DNA of 64,000 nucleotides, taken from positions 26,563,314 to 26,627,313 of the forward strand of contig NC_057824.1 of assembly GCF_910594005.1 (NCBI RefSeq), in the 5' to 3' direction. A model generated the notes under the pieces. It made no database searches. It was not told the DNA's origin and worked only from the letters and a program-made list of their open reading frames with translations. Shown here piece after piece: positions 19,604-30,592 of this stretch (position 1 is its first letter; each line of letters opens with the position of its first letter). Made by a program: the position numbers and the translations under genes. This DNA comes from Cervus elaphus (taxonomy: Eukaryota > Chordata > Mammalia > Artiodactyla > Cervidae).

Positions 19604-20534
19604 CCCAGTTTGGCTTATACATCCCGTTCTGTCCTTTTGTTCCTGCTTGACTTTGGTCATGTCTGTTTCTTCCACTTTTTCAACAAGAGATTGAACCAGA
19701 AGATTCCTAAGGATCTTTGCATCTCTGAAGTTATTCAATGTCTTCTCCAGACCTCCCATAATCCCATTAGTGGATTATCCCCCAGGATCTTTGGGTTGAG
19801 CTTTTATTGTGTCGAGCTATAGTGATTTATTGAGGTGTCTACCTCTCCTGTTCACTTTGAGATCCAGACGGATCAGCTGTGTCTTATTCACCTTTGCAGC
19901 ACAAGTGTACACCTCAGTGCTGGAACATGTGAGTTCTCAGTTTATGTTTGTTGTAGAAATAATGAAATGTAGAGAGACCATCTAGAGGCAAGTTCATTTG
20001 CCTTCCTTCCACAGAGACAAACAGGATTTTCAGATTTACTAGACTATATGCCTGCTATCCCTTATGCAGTGGTGACTTGTTCAATTAGCAAATTTTTCAT
20101 TTAATAAATTTATAGCAAACTTACTCAATGCATACGATGTTTGACTCACTACCTTTAAATTTTCATTTATTTATTCGTTTACCTAGCTATCTGATTAGCC
20201 AGCTATCAAAAGGTAATACATATAAGTGATAGAAAGCGAGCACTGTAAATAATATTTAGTCAAAATTAAATCTCTCCTGCTCCTTATCTTTCATCCCCTA
20301 GGTCACCTCTCTGTCACAGTTTCCTGGGGCTTGTAAAGATTGTAAGATATCTTATGGACATGTAAGCAAAATGCACCTATCAGTGCATTTCTACTCTTTC
20401 TTATGTAAATAGGAAATAGTTCCACATAACTTTGTATTTCACCTGTATCAGTTAAATTTCCTTAAGGATGGTACCATATTTGGTAGACATAGCTCTGTCT
20501 TAATATTTTGATAGCTGCAGATCATCCCATTTTA
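19604..20534. other. No gene seen; single-copy-looking sequence
   Basis: No repeat family or coding signal recognised across about 0.9 kb. AT-rich around 20095-20260. Confidence 0.5.
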
Positions 20535-20702
20535 GCAGGAGATGCAGGTTTGATCCCTGGGTCAGGAAGAGCCCCTGGAGGAAGGCACGGCCATCCACTC
20601 CAGTATTCTTGCCTGGAGAATCTCATGGACAGAGGATCCTGGGGGCAACAGTCCATAGGGTCGCAAAGAGTTGGACATGAGAAGCGACTGAGGAGCACAC
20701 AT
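20535..20702 (+). mobile_element. Bov-tA SINE, head missing
   Basis: Starts inside the tRNA-like part ('gcaggagatgcaggtttgatcc') and runs to the 3' end. Confidence 0.85.
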
Positions 20703-22189
20703 CCCACTTTGTGGATACATCATAATTTAAACAATCCTATTTTAGCTTTTTAGGTTATTTGCACTTTAGCAAAATTCTTTAGAAAACCTTGGCTTGATCT
20801 GGGACAGAGGGGATGGGCACTTGACCAAGAGGCAAACTGGGAGTGACATTCAAGCCCACACTCCATTCATCAGACAAGGAACCCTAGAGTGGGACTGTGT
20901 CCCCCACATGTACAGGTATAGTAAAGGGGGGTTCCCTGGGCTGACCCCTCTAAAAGTCTTAGAGAAGCAGTCCTCTTTACCTAGAACCCAGCCAATCCCA
21001 AGGATCATAAATCATCTCAGGGAGATGACTAGAAGCCACTGTGAACTATACAGACACTAACTACTCAGAAGGAGTAGTTTATCATGAAGAGGCAGAACCA
21101 AGCAACAGCTACTGAACAGAAAGCCTGATGGAGGCTGGTACTTGAGAAAGAGACAGAAAAATGAAGGATGCCAGAGTTGTGAAGTGTCCACAACTAGGGA
21201 GAAGGAGGGGATATCCCCAGAGGGGTGGGGATAGTGATGCTGAACTTTGGGCCTGGGGCAGATGGAGGAACCTCTGAGGGTTAGTTTGAGGGTTCCTGAA
21301 ATTTAACAGAAAAAGGAGAAGTTAATGGCTGCAAATAGGATCATGAACATCTGGTGAAAAGAATAGAACATTTTTATTTAACATTTTTTTCCCCTTCAAA
21401 ACCTTTTAACTTTTTTCAAAAAAAAAAAAAAAGGAAAAAAAGCTATTCCCCTCAAACTCTTCTCCTTCTTCCCATGTTCTCACGTCTTTAAATACACCAA
21501 ACATGATAATTTTATGAGCAAAGCACATTATACATAATACATTTTTATGTTTCAAAGCTTACAAAATGACTTAAGTTCCATAAAGAGTGTTAAATTAAAA
21601 AAAAAAAAACGAGAAATGCATATATTTCAGTTTTCCCACATTTTTGCTTCATCTGCTCTCCTCCATCACAGTGGTTTTTTTTTTTTTTTTCTCCCTGGCT
21701 TCAACATTTTGGGATATTTTATAGCTGTAATCTCAAGGTTCCCTTCCAAAAGGTCCTGGTCCTTGTCTCTTCTCCAGACCAGTCCTGGGTTCTGATTCCA
21801 GTTTCACTATATGTTTTCAGTATAGCTTCCAATAGGTCATTGAATCTTCCTGATCTTTATTTTCCTGTCTGGAGGATGGAAACAGTAATACTATAATTGT
21901 AACTATAACACTTACCCCAGGTTGCCATGATAACCTGGTATGCATTAAATAGCTGGTACAGTTCTTGACGTGCATTCAATTGGCTTCAGGTTCTATCTCT
22001 ATTCCCTAACATCCTTCAGAAAACACTCCCCATGATCTTGGGTTCATTGTCCTTCTTGCTAATCTGGTTGGGGGTATAAATTGGATAGTGATATTTAGAA
22101 AAAGAAAGAGGGGGATGGCTGAAGTCTAGAGAAATGACTGGAGGTAGATCTTAAGCAAAGAGGTGCCTCCAGAAAAAAAATGAGAAATC
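20703..22189. other. No gene seen; A-runs and one MIR
   Basis: Poly(A) at 21418-21432 and 21597-21609, a T-run at 21675-21690, and a diverged MIR at about 21835-21975. Remaining sequence unassigned. Confidence 0.45.
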
Positions 22190-22295
22190 CAAATGGCAAC
22201 CACTCTAGTATTCTTGCCTGGAGAATTCCATGGACAGAGGAACCTGGCAGGCTACAGTCCATGGGGTCGCAAAGAGTCGGACACGACTGAGCAAC

Positions 22296-22300
<5 letters not shown>
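22190..22300 (+). mobile_element. Bov-tA SINE, 3' half
   Basis: Begins 'aatggcaaccactctagtattc' and ends 'gagcaactaac', running straight into a CA repeat. Confidence 0.87.

Positions 22301-22327
<27 letters not shown>
22299..22327. repeat. CA microsatellite
   Basis: About 14 CA units growing out of the terminal ACTAACAC of the preceding SINE. Confidence 0.9.
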
Positions 22328-22331
<4 letters not shown>

Positions 22332-22338
22332 GTTATAT

Positions 22339-22556
22339 TGGGGCTTCCCAAGTGGCACTAGTGGTAAAGAACCCCACTGCCAATGCAGGAGATGCAGGAG
22401 ACTGGGGTTCAGTCCTTGGGTAGGGAAGATCCCCTGGAGGAGGGCACAGCAACCCACTCCAGTATTCTTGCCTGGGAAACCCCATGGACAGAAGAGCCTG
22501 GTGGGCTACAGTCCATGGGGTCGCAGAGTCAGACACAACTGAGCAACTAACACTTA
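22339..22556 (+). mobile_element. Bov-tA SINE
   Basis: Forward full-length copy, 'ggggcttcccaagtggcac' to 'gagcaactaacactt', tandem to the preceding partial copy. Confidence 0.9.
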
Positions 22557-22569
22557 AAGATATCCAACC

Positions 22570-22914
22570 CTGGGCTTCCCTGGTGGTCCAGTGGTTGAGA
22601 ATCCACCTGCCAATGCAGGGGACATGGGTTCAACCCCTTGTCCTGGAAGATCCCACATGCCACAGGGCAACTAAGCCCATGTGTCATGACTAGTAAGCCC
22701 GCACTTGAGAACCTGCAAGCTGCGACTACTGAAACCCACATGCCTAGAGCCCCTGCTTAGTGATAAGAGAAGCCATTGCAATGAGAAGCCTGTGTATCAT
22801 AACTAGAGAGTAGGCGGCCCCCACTCACCGCAACTAGAGAAAGCCCATGTCCAGCAATGAAGAACCAGTGCAGTCATAAATAAATAAATAAACAAACAAT
22901 AAAAAAAAAACTTT
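22570..22914 (+). mobile_element. ART2A/CHR-type SINE (long form)
   Basis: About 340 bases: the 'gggcttccctggtggtccag' head, then 'ctaagcccatgtgtcatgac', 'agagaagccattgcaatgag' and 'actagagagtaggcggcc', ending in an A-rich tail with AATAAA-like units. Confidence 0.85.
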
Positions 22915-23668
22915 CAAAAAAAGATATCTGGCCCTTCATCCTGCTTCTTTTCTTGGCAAGAGGTCCTCTGCAATGTCTGTCTTCAGAAGTCAGAGGCCAA
23001 GAAGAGCTATTCTTCAGTGCAGAAAGGAGAACATTCTTCAGTGCAGATAGGAGGATGTTCTCTGGTCCAGCTCTTGGACCTTGCCGATTAGGGGTCATCA
23101 GAGCACATGTATGATTGGAACATCCATCCAAACACAAAACAGCCTGACTTCTCTCTTTCAAGGGAAGGGAAGTAAAACCATAGCCAGGGGCAGGCAGGGC
23201 CACTTTGGTTCTGGAGCTTTTTCAGCTGCAATCAAAGTTTCACCTGCTTCTTCAGATCATCTGGAAAGGAGGAAGCTGGTTTGGGTAATGTGTGAAATAT
23301 TATCACCCTGATGAAATTATCGATAAGTCTCAAGCTGATCCCCAGACATCCACTTGACCAAGATGCATATAGATCACAAACATTACCCTTCTGACATGCA
23401 GGAGGGAGGGGGTGTTGTCAAGTCTGCCTATTTTGGTGTCATGCATATTTTATGGCATCCAGGGTGAATGGAGCTTCTGGACATCTTCTAACAATCTCAC
23501 ACTCAGAGCCAGGAGTCACATCCTGCATTTGAAGGAACAAGTTGTCTAACTTTGAGAGATAATAATGCATTTACTCACTAAAACATTTAGGAAAGATGGA
23601 AGAGAGAGATTAGCAAGGATGTTCCCAAATGGAAACAGAATGAAAATCACTGTGTAAATATCTGGTAC
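22915..23668. other. No gene seen; single-copy-looking sequence
   Basis: A short local repeat ('attcttcagtgcagaaaggaga' near 23011 and again near 23033) is present. No coding signal. Confidence 0.45.
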
Positions 23669-23674
23669 CTATAC

Positions 23675-23962
23675 TATGAACTTCCAGATGTTCAAGCTGG
23701 TTTTAGAAAAGGCAGAGGAACCAGAGATCACATTGCCAATATCCACTGGATCATCAAAAAAGCAAGAGAGTTCCAGAAAAACATCTATTTCTGCTTTATT
23801 GACTTCGCCAAAGCCTTCGACTTTGTGGATCACAATAAACTGTGGAAAATTCTGAAAGAGATGGGAATACCAGACCACCTGACCTGCCTCTTGAGAAACC
23901 TGCATGCAGGTCAGGAAGCAGCAGTTAGAACTGGGCATGGAACAACAGACTGGTTCCAATAG
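23675..23962 (+). pseudogene. BovB reverse transcriptase, fragment 1 (motif A)
   Basis: 95 open codons containing reverse transcriptase motif A (Phe-Ile-Asp-Phe-Ala-Lys-Ala-Phe-Asp) and the following Asp-His-Asn-Lys-Leu-Trp segment, ending at a TAG at 23960-23962. By comparison with the copy at 25.8-27.6 kb, one base appears deleted just before the TAG, shifting the frame; the protein continues in another frame from about 23965. Confidence 0.88.
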
Positions 23963-23988
23963 GAAAAGGAGTACGTTAAGGCTGTATA

Positions 23989-24870
23989 TTGTCACCCTGC
24001 TTATTTAACTTATATGCAGAGTACATCATGAGAAACGCTGGGCTGAAGGAAGCACAAGCTGGAATCAAGATTGCCGGAAGAAATATCAATAACCTCAGAT
24101 ATGCAGGTGACACCACCCTTATGGCAGAGAGTGAAGAGGAACTAAAAAGCCTCTTGATGAAAGTGAAAGAGGAGAGTGAAAAAGTTGGCTTAAAGTTTAA
24201 CATTCAGAAAACTAAGATCATGGCATCTGGTCCCATCACCTCATGGGAAATAGATGGGGAGACAGTGGAAACAGTGTCAGACTTTATTTTGGGGGGCTCC
24301 AAAATCACTGCAGATGGTGACTGCAGCCATGAAATTAAAAGACGCTTACTCCTTGGAAGGAACGTTATGACCAACATAGATAGCATATTAAAAAGCAGAG
24401 ACATTACTATGCCAACAAAGGTCTGTCTGGTCAAGGCTATGGTTTTTCCAGTGGTCATGTATGGATGTGAGAGTTGGACTGTAAAGAAAGCTGAGCACCA
24501 AAAAATTGATGCTTTTGAACTGTGGTGTTGGAGAAGACTCTTGAGAGTCCCTTGGACTGCAAGGAGATCCAACCAGTCCATCCTGAAGGAGATCAGTCCT
24601 GGGTGTTCATTGGAAGGACTGATGCTGAAGCTGAAACTCCAATACTTTGGCCACCTCATGCGAAGAGTTGAGTCATTGGAAAAGACCCTGATGCTGGGAG
24701 GGATTGGGGGCAGGAGGAGAAGGGGACGACAGAGGATGAGATGGCTGGATGGCATCACCGACTCGATGAGCATGAGTCTGAATAAACTCCGGGAGCTGGT
24801 GATGGACAGGGAGGCCTGGCGTGCTGCGATTCATGGGGTCACAAAGAGTCGGACACGACTGCACGACTGA
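23989..24870 (+). pseudogene. BovB reverse transcriptase, fragment 2 and C-terminus
   Basis: 293 open codons, the longest intact LINE frame in the window. It begins at the end of motif B, then has the catalytic motif C at 24100-24111, where the family Tyr-Ala-Asp-Asp reads Tyr-Ala-Gly-Asp. Next come the thumb region and the C-terminal domain rich in Arg (Gly-Gly-Arg-Arg-Arg-Arg-Gly), ending at the natural stop near 24868-24870. Loss of a catalytic Asp plus the upstream frameshift and 5' truncation make it inactive. Confidence 0.9.
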
Positions 24871-24885
24871 ACTGAACTGAAATGA

Positions 24886-25032
24886 AAATACCTGATCATA
24901 AGGTAACCATCCAGTTTTTTTAGCATCAAAAAACTTCAGCAAAAAACACATGGAGATGGAGGAGTTCTCTAGTGCCCCTGCTGTGACATAATTTCTGCTG
25001 CTTTGTTGAAAACAAAACTATAATTAAAAAAG
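24886..25032. other. No gene seen
   Basis: Short single-copy-looking spacer between BovB and L1. Confidence 0.4.
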
Positions 25033-25617
25033 ATACATGCACCCCTATTTCACGGCAGCACTGCATACAATAGTCAGGACTTGGAAGCAACTAGTTGCCC
25101 ACAGACAGAAGAATTTGTAAAGAAGATGTGGTACATATATACAATGGAGTATTAGTCAGCCATAAAAAGAATGAAATCATGCCATTTGCAGCCACATGGA
25201 TAGACCTCACAAAATGAAGTGAGTTGGAAAGAGAAAAACAAATATCATATATTTATGTGTATATATATATATATGGAATCTGGAAAAATGATATTGATGA
25301 ACCTATTTGCAGGGCATGAGTACACAGATGTAGAGAATGGACTTGTGGGCATGGGGGAAAAAGAGATGGGACAAATTGAGAGACTGCATTGACATATACA
25401 CATTACCATGTGTTGCAAAACAGACAACTAGCAGGAAGCTGCTATATATCACAGGGACCTCAGCTCAGTGCTCTGTGATGACCTAGAGGGTGGTATGGGG
25501 GGTGGGAGGGAGACTCGAGAGGAAATTCTTGTGTACACATGGCTGATCCACGTTGTTATACAGCAGAAACTAATACATCACAGTAAAAAAAAAATCATCG
25601 AATAAAAAAAAAAAATC
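25033..25617 (+). mobile_element. L1 LINE 3' end (about 585 bp)
   Basis: Starts in the end of ORF2 ('gtggtacatatatacaatggagtattagtc'), has the TATATA-bearing 3' UTR, 'gaagctgctatatatcacaggg', 'cagcagaaactaatac' and a double poly(A) tail. Confidence 0.88.
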
Positions 25618-25769
25618 AAGGCAAAAAACTCCATAACCTTATTACATAGAATAACAGAGGCCTCATCTCTCAGAAAAGATCATCTTATCTAGCTCCAAAC
25701 CATTTCTGCTCTAACTCCAACCATGGAGATTAAAAAGATCAACATTTTCATCATATTTTTCTGTTTTTG

Positions 25770-26126
25770 TTGTTGTTCAGTTGCTAAGTCTTGTCCAACT
25801 CTTTGCAATCCCATGACTGCAATGTGCCAGGGTTCCCTGTCCTTCATTATCTCCCAGAGTTTGCTTAAACTTGTGTCCACTGAGCTGGTGATGCCATCCA
25901 ACCATCTCATCCTCTGTTTCTCCCTTCTCCTCCTGCCTTCGATCTTTCCCAGCATCAGGGTCTTTCCCAAAGAGTCAGCTCTTTGCATCAGGTGGGCAAA
26001 GGATTGAAGCTGCAGCTTCAGCATCAGTTCTTCCAATGAATATTCAGGGTTGATTTCTTTTAGGATTGACAGGTTTGATCTCCTTGCTGTCCAAGGGACT
26101 CTCAAGAGTCTTCTCCGGCACCACAA
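25770..26126 (-). pseudogene. BovB ORF C-terminal fragment
   Basis: About 119 codons matching the C-terminal domain of the copy at 23989-24870, from the Trp-Cys-Arg-Arg-Arg-Leu-Leu-Arg-Val segment onward. The natural stop is lost, and the frame runs into flanking sequence to 25689. It is separated by a stop or frameshift from the adjoining fragment. Confidence 0.82.
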
Positions 26127-26168
26127 TTTGAAAACATCAATTCTTCAATGCTCAGCCTTCTATACGGT

Positions 26169-26420
26169 TCAACTCTCACATTCGTACATGATTAATGGAA
26201 AAACATAGCTTTGATGGAGCTTTGTTGCCAAAGTGATGTCTCTGCTTTTTAATACGTTGTCTAGATTTTTCATAGCTTTCCTTCCAAGGAACAAGTGTCT
26301 TTTAATTTCATGGCTGCAGTTACCATCCACAGTGATTTTGGAGCCCAAGAAAATAAAATCTGTCACTGTCTCCACTATTTCCCCTTCTATTTGCCATGAA
26401 GTGATGGGACTGGATGGCAT
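26169..26420 (-). pseudogene. BovB ORF thumb-region fragment
   Basis: 83 codons including the Ser-Lys-Ile-Thr-Val-Asp-Gly-Asn-Cys-Ser-His-Glu-Ile-Lys segment that follows motif C in BovB. Out of frame with the reverse transcriptase fragment that overlaps it. Confidence 0.82.
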
Positions 26421-26835
26421 GATTAATTTTTTGAATGTTGAGTTTTAAGGCAGCTTTTTCACTCTCCTCTTTCACCCTCATCAAGAGGTTCTTTAGTTCT
26501 TCTTCGCTTTCTGCCATTAAAGTGATGTCATCATCTGCATATCTGAAGTTGTTGATATTTCTCCCGGCAATCTTGATTCCAACTTGTGATTCATCCAGTC
26601 CAGCATTACACATGATATACTCTGCATATAAATTAAACAAGCAAGATGACAATATACAACCTTGACATACTCTTTTCCCAATTTTGAAGCAGTCTTTTGT
26701 TCCACGTCCCGTTCTAACTGTTGCCTCTTGGCCTGCATACAGGTTTCTTAGGAGGCAAGTAAGGTGGTCTGGTGTCCCCATCTCTTTAAGAACTTTCCAC
26801 AGTTTGTTATGATCCACACAGTCAAAGGCTTTCAC
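26320..26835 (-). pseudogene. BovB reverse transcriptase palm fragment with YADD box
   Basis: 171 open codons covering the end of motif A (Lys-Ala-Phe-Asp), motif B and the catalytic box Tyr-Ala-Asp-Asp at 26541-26530. A duplicated GAT codon right after the box gives Tyr-Ala-Asp-Asp-Asp. The frame then drifts into noise after the frameshift near 26420. More BovB sequence lies upstream to 27630 without a long frame. Confidence 0.88.
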
Positions 26836-27630
26836 ATAGTGAATGAAGCAGAAGGAGATGATGTTTTGGAATTCCCTTGCTTTCTCTGTGATCCAACAGA
26901 TGTTGACAATTTGATCTCTGCTTCTTTTGCCTTTTCTAACTCCAGCTTGTACATCTAGAAGTTCTCAGTTCATGTACTGCTGAAGCCTAGCTTGAAGGAT
27001 TTTGAGCATTACATTGCTAGCATATGAAATGAGCGCGACTGTATATGGTAGTTTGAACATTCTTTGGCATTGCCCTTATTTAGGACTGAAATGAAAACTG
27101 ACCTTTTCCAGTCCTGTGGTCATGCCTGAATTTCCCAAGTTTGCTGACATATTGAGTACAGCACATTAACAACAACATTTTTTTAGGATTTTAAATAGCT
27201 TAGCTGGAATTCCATCACCTCCACTAACTTTGTTCATAGTAATGCTTCCTAAGGCCCACTTGGCTCCATACTCCAGAATGTCTCACTCTAGGTGGGTGAC
27301 CACACCATCGTGGTTATCTGGATCATTAATTCCTTTCTTTGTATAGTTCTGTTTATTTTTGCCACCTCTTCTCAGTCTCTTTTGCTTCTGTTAGTTCCTT
27401 ACTGATTCTGTGCTTTATCATGCCCATCCTTGCATGAAATATTCCCTTGATAGCTCCAATTTTCTTGAAGAGATTTCTGGTCTTTCCCATTCTATTGTTT
27501 TCCTTTATATCTTTACATTGTTCATTTAAGAAGGATTTCTTATCTCTCCTTGCTATTCTTTGGAATCCTGGATTCAGTTGGGTATATCTTTTCCTTCCTC
27601 CCTCGCCTTTTGCTTCTGTTTTTTACACTC

Positions 27631-28004
27631 ATCTCAGTCCATTTGATTTCCCCAACCAAGTTCACGCCCCCAGTTTTCAGGATGAGAAAACCGGGGTTTG
27701 TTGATCTTTGGATTTTCAGTCCAAATTTCAAAATTTATAAGGTCAAAGTTGAACATCAAGAAGAGAAATTCAATTCCTTTTCTCTCCTCATTGGGGAGAT
27801 AGTTGGCACTCATCAATGAACTCTGGGCTTGGTTTTCTCTTTCTTGGGTTTTTCATGTTTTCACCATTCCTCAGAGGAAGAATATGCTTCTTGGTGGTCA
27901 TTGGCCCAGTTGTCTGAGGTCTGAGCTGGTGTTGGTCCTACCAATCCTCAAGACTGATGGCCATGGGGAGAAGCATTTCACTGCTCCAGATCTGGAAATC
28001 TAAT
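27631..28004. other. No gene seen
   Basis: Single-copy-looking sequence. Open frames of 60-90 codons carry no domains. Confidence 0.4.
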
Positions 28005-28225
28005 CCTGCCAGCTGAGGCATTCTCCCTTCTCTGAATTTCATGTTTCTCTTCTGTAAAATGGAGACAATAGGATCCCCTACCCAAGATTTTGTTCTGAAA
28101 GATAGATGAACAGATATGCATATTTATTTACCCATTACTCAGTAAGCTAAATAGGGTACAGATTGTAAAGTGTAAAGGATCTTGGCACATAGTAGGTGCT
28201 CAGCAAATGTTACTGCCCACCCTTC
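28005..28225 (-). mobile_element. MIR SINE, diverged
   Basis: 'tctgtaaaatggagacaatagg' core and a clear 'cttggcacatagtaggtgctcagcaaatgtta' 3' end. Confidence 0.7.
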
Positions 28226-28349
28226 CTAGAGTTGGATATTCTATTCCAGTTCTATGTACTATGGTCCTAAGTATTCTAAGAGGCTATGTGAATCCCATCC
28301 TTGATTCTAGCAAAGTTTCCTGATTCTTCTGGTTCTTTCCAGGTGCTGC

Positions 28350-28428
28350 ACTTAGTTGCTCAGTTGTGTCTGACTCTCTGCAGCTCCATGGGCTGTAGCC
28401 CACCAAGCTCCCCTGTCCACGGGATTAG
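28350..28428 (-). mobile_element. Bov-tA SINE, 3' fragment
   Basis: Only the last 80 or so bases of the SINE in reverse orientation ('cttagttgctcagttgtgtctgac' to 'gtccacgggatt'). Confidence 0.8.
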
Positions 28429-28482
28429 TTCTTTCCATGGGAAGAAAAATTCCTGAATTCTGATTCCCATACAGAGGACCCA

Positions 28483-29185
28483 AGAGTTATGGGCCGCATC
28501 TTATCCCCCAACCTCTTATTACACACTGAAGTCCTAACTCTCGGTATTTGAGAATGTGACCTTACTTGGAGGTAGGATCTTCACAGAGGTAATCAAGGTA
28601 AAATGAAGTCATTAAGGGTACTGTCGTTGCTGTTTAGTCACTTCAGTCATGTCCAACTCTTGAGACTCCATGGACAGTAGCCCGCCAAGCTCCTCTGTCC
28701 ATGGGATTTTTCCAGTCAAGAATACTGGAGTGGGTTGCTATTTCCTTTTCCATAGCATCTTCCTGACCCAGGGACCAAACCTGTGTCTCCTGCATCATCA
28801 GGCAGGTTCTTTACTGCTGAGCCACCAGGGAGACCTCATAAAGGGGATCCCTAAACCACCATGGCCTATGACTGGCATCCTTGTAAAAAGAGGGAATTTG
28901 GACACAGAAACTGACACACACAAAGAAGGTAATGAGCAGACCCAAAGGGAGAAGATGGCCATGAGACAGGAGTGACGCATCTGTAACTGGAGAGGGCCCC
29001 TGAGGCCAGAAGCTGGAAGAAGGGCCTGGAGCAGTTCCCTCCCTAGTGTTTTCAGAGAGATCATAGTTCTGCCCACACCTTGATTTTGGGCGTTTGGCCT
29101 CTAGAACTGTGATATAATGCATGTGTGATGTTTTAAGTGGCCTAATGCATGCTACTTTACCACGGCAGCCCTAGGAAACAAACAC
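28483..29185 (+). mobile_element. MLT1-type LTR (ERVL-MaLR), interrupted by Bov-tA
   Basis: Segments 28483-28621 and 28838-29185 together follow the MLT1 consensus order: 'gtcctaactctc', 'gaatgtgaccttacttgg', 'catccttgtaaaaagagggaatttggacac', 'accttgattttgggcgtttggcctctagaactgtga' and 'ccctaggaaacaaacaca'. Confidence 0.75.
28622..28837 (-). mobile_element. Bov-tA SINE nested in the MLT1 LTR
   Basis: Reverse full-length copy ending 'gagccaccagggagacctc'; LTR sequence continues on both sides. Confidence 0.88.
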
Positions 29186-29365
29186 ACTGGAAGTTGGATG
29201 TGGGCTCACCTAGGTCTTACTGGTTTGGGGGTGAGGTTCAATTTAGAATTCTTTCACGGCCTCCGTGCTATGACCCAGCTAATGCATGCTTCATTGCCTG
29301 GCCTCTTCTGCCCAAATCTTCTAAATTCAATCTATTGCAGAAAGCCAAGCTGGGTGCAGAAGCTC

Positions 29366-29366
29366 A

Positions 29367-29415
<49 letters not shown>

Positions 29416-29428
29416 ACACGCACACACA
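29366..29428. repeat. CA microsatellite
   Basis: About 31 CA units, with single TA and CG interruptions near 29411 and 29420. Probably polymorphic. Confidence 0.93.
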
Positions 29429-29599
29429 CAGAGTCTCTATCTCAAATGTCTGTTAAACAGCAAATGAGGAAAGGGCATAGTCAGGTCAGGTGGGCTGACC
29501 TGACAGACAACATCTTCCAGACCCTTGCTCAGAAACCTGGTATTTTGGGAAGAGCTCAGATTTTGGCTACTGGCAGCAGCCAGGGTAAAGTCCAGCTCT

Positions 29600-29704
29600 A
29601 CTGCTCAGCTGCAGTGTGAACGTGGACAAGTTCCTCACCCGTAAAATGAAATACTAATAGTATTGACCTCATAAGGTTGTTGTAATGTTGAATGAGAAGC
29701 CATA
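29600..29704 (-). mobile_element. MIR SINE fragment
   Basis: 'gtggacaagttcctcacccgtaaaatgaaatac ... ataaggttgttgtaatgttgaatgag'. Confidence 0.65.
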
Positions 29705-29825
29705 GCATGGAGACCCACATAGATGACATATTGGTGCTACCTAAAGACTTATTCAAGCCAGGAGAGAAATACTTGCTGAACAAGTACTAGGTTCCAGAGA
29801 CTCTCCTAGGCACTTCCACGGGCCT
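29705..29825 (+). repeat. Local duplication, copy A (empty site)
   Basis: About 120 bases matching 31696-31736 plus 32203-32285 with about seven differences (about 94% identity). Copy A lacks the BovB that splits copy B. Confidence 0.8.
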
Positions 29826-30013
29826 TAGGTCTTAGTTGAGGCATGTGGGATTGTCACTGCATCATGCAGGATCTTTCGTCATAATGCATGGACCCTTGAA
29901 TTGTGGTGCACAGACTCAGTTGCTCCGTGACATGTGGGGTCTTAGTTCTCTGACCAGGGATTGAATCTGTGTCCCCAGCTCTGCAAAGTAGATTCCCAAC
30001 CACTGGACCACCA
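29826..30013 (-). mobile_element. CHR-2-type SINE
   Basis: Reverse copy: 'gacatgtggggtcttagttctctgaccagggattgaatctgtgtcccc' (partial quotation) to 'aaccactggaccacca'. Confidence 0.78.
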
Positions 30014-30592
30014 ATTGTTTTAATTACAGTGCTAACTAGATAGCTATGGGACCCCTTAAAAAGTAGTTATTAATAGTGCCATTGCTATTGTGTCCTAAAG
30101 AATGAAACAATCACACCTTGTTTCCCCAGATTTTCTTTCCTAATTGCATGGCTCATTAAAAACATTTGAAAAAGATAGAGAACCAATTGGCCTCAATCCC
30201 TCAACTACTCATGAAAGATGGTACAATGAGTCTTTTCTTCATCTGCACATTGTGCATTTTTGCATATGAAGATGGACTTTCTATAAATCAGGAGTGAAAG
30301 CATTTGAATGGCTTGTTTAGTGGTGGTGGAGGTTTCTGCATTTGGTGTTTGCCTATAACATCACCTTCATCCTGACCAAGAGCATATTGTGACAACCATT
30401 CTAGGAATAAATCAGTATCAAAAGCACAGGGGAAAAGATGGAACATGGGTTGTCACTCTCCACTCTGTGCCCAGGCAGACATGGCCAATCGATTATGGAA
30501 CTCCTTCCCACAGAATCTGTTCATGGACTTAGTATCTTAAGAACCCAGCCACTCTCATATAATCACAGTCAGCCTTCAGTATGAAAAATCAG
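30014..30592. other. No gene seen; single-copy-looking sequence
   Basis: No recognised repeats or coding potential. Confidence 0.45.

Larger units (their letters stand above)
23669..24885 (+). mobile_element. BovB LINE (about 1.2 kb, 5'-truncated)
   Basis: Covers the reverse transcriptase palm through the C-terminus and the short 3' end, with the terminal ACTGA repeats. The flanks AAATATCTGGT and AAATACCTGAT look like a diverged target-site duplication. Transferred BovB elements are a hallmark of ruminant genomes. Confidence 0.93.
25768..27630 (-). mobile_element. BovB LINE (about 1.86 kb, longest copy here)
   Basis: Reverse-oriented BovB from its 3' end (25768) through reverse transcriptase and into the region upstream of the palm domain, to about 27630. 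More diverged than the copy at 23.7 kb, with frameshifts. Confidence 0.9.

Noticed and set aside
29339..29467. Thr-His repeat proteins
   Set aside because: Direct translation of a CA microsatellite; the same applies to the frames over the GT tract at 37.8 kb and the CA tract at 54.6 kb.
29705..29825. Explaining the 29.7/31.7 kb similarity as two independent MIR copies
   Set aside because: Identity of about 94% over unique flanks is far above the similarity between unrelated MIR copies, so a duplication fits better.
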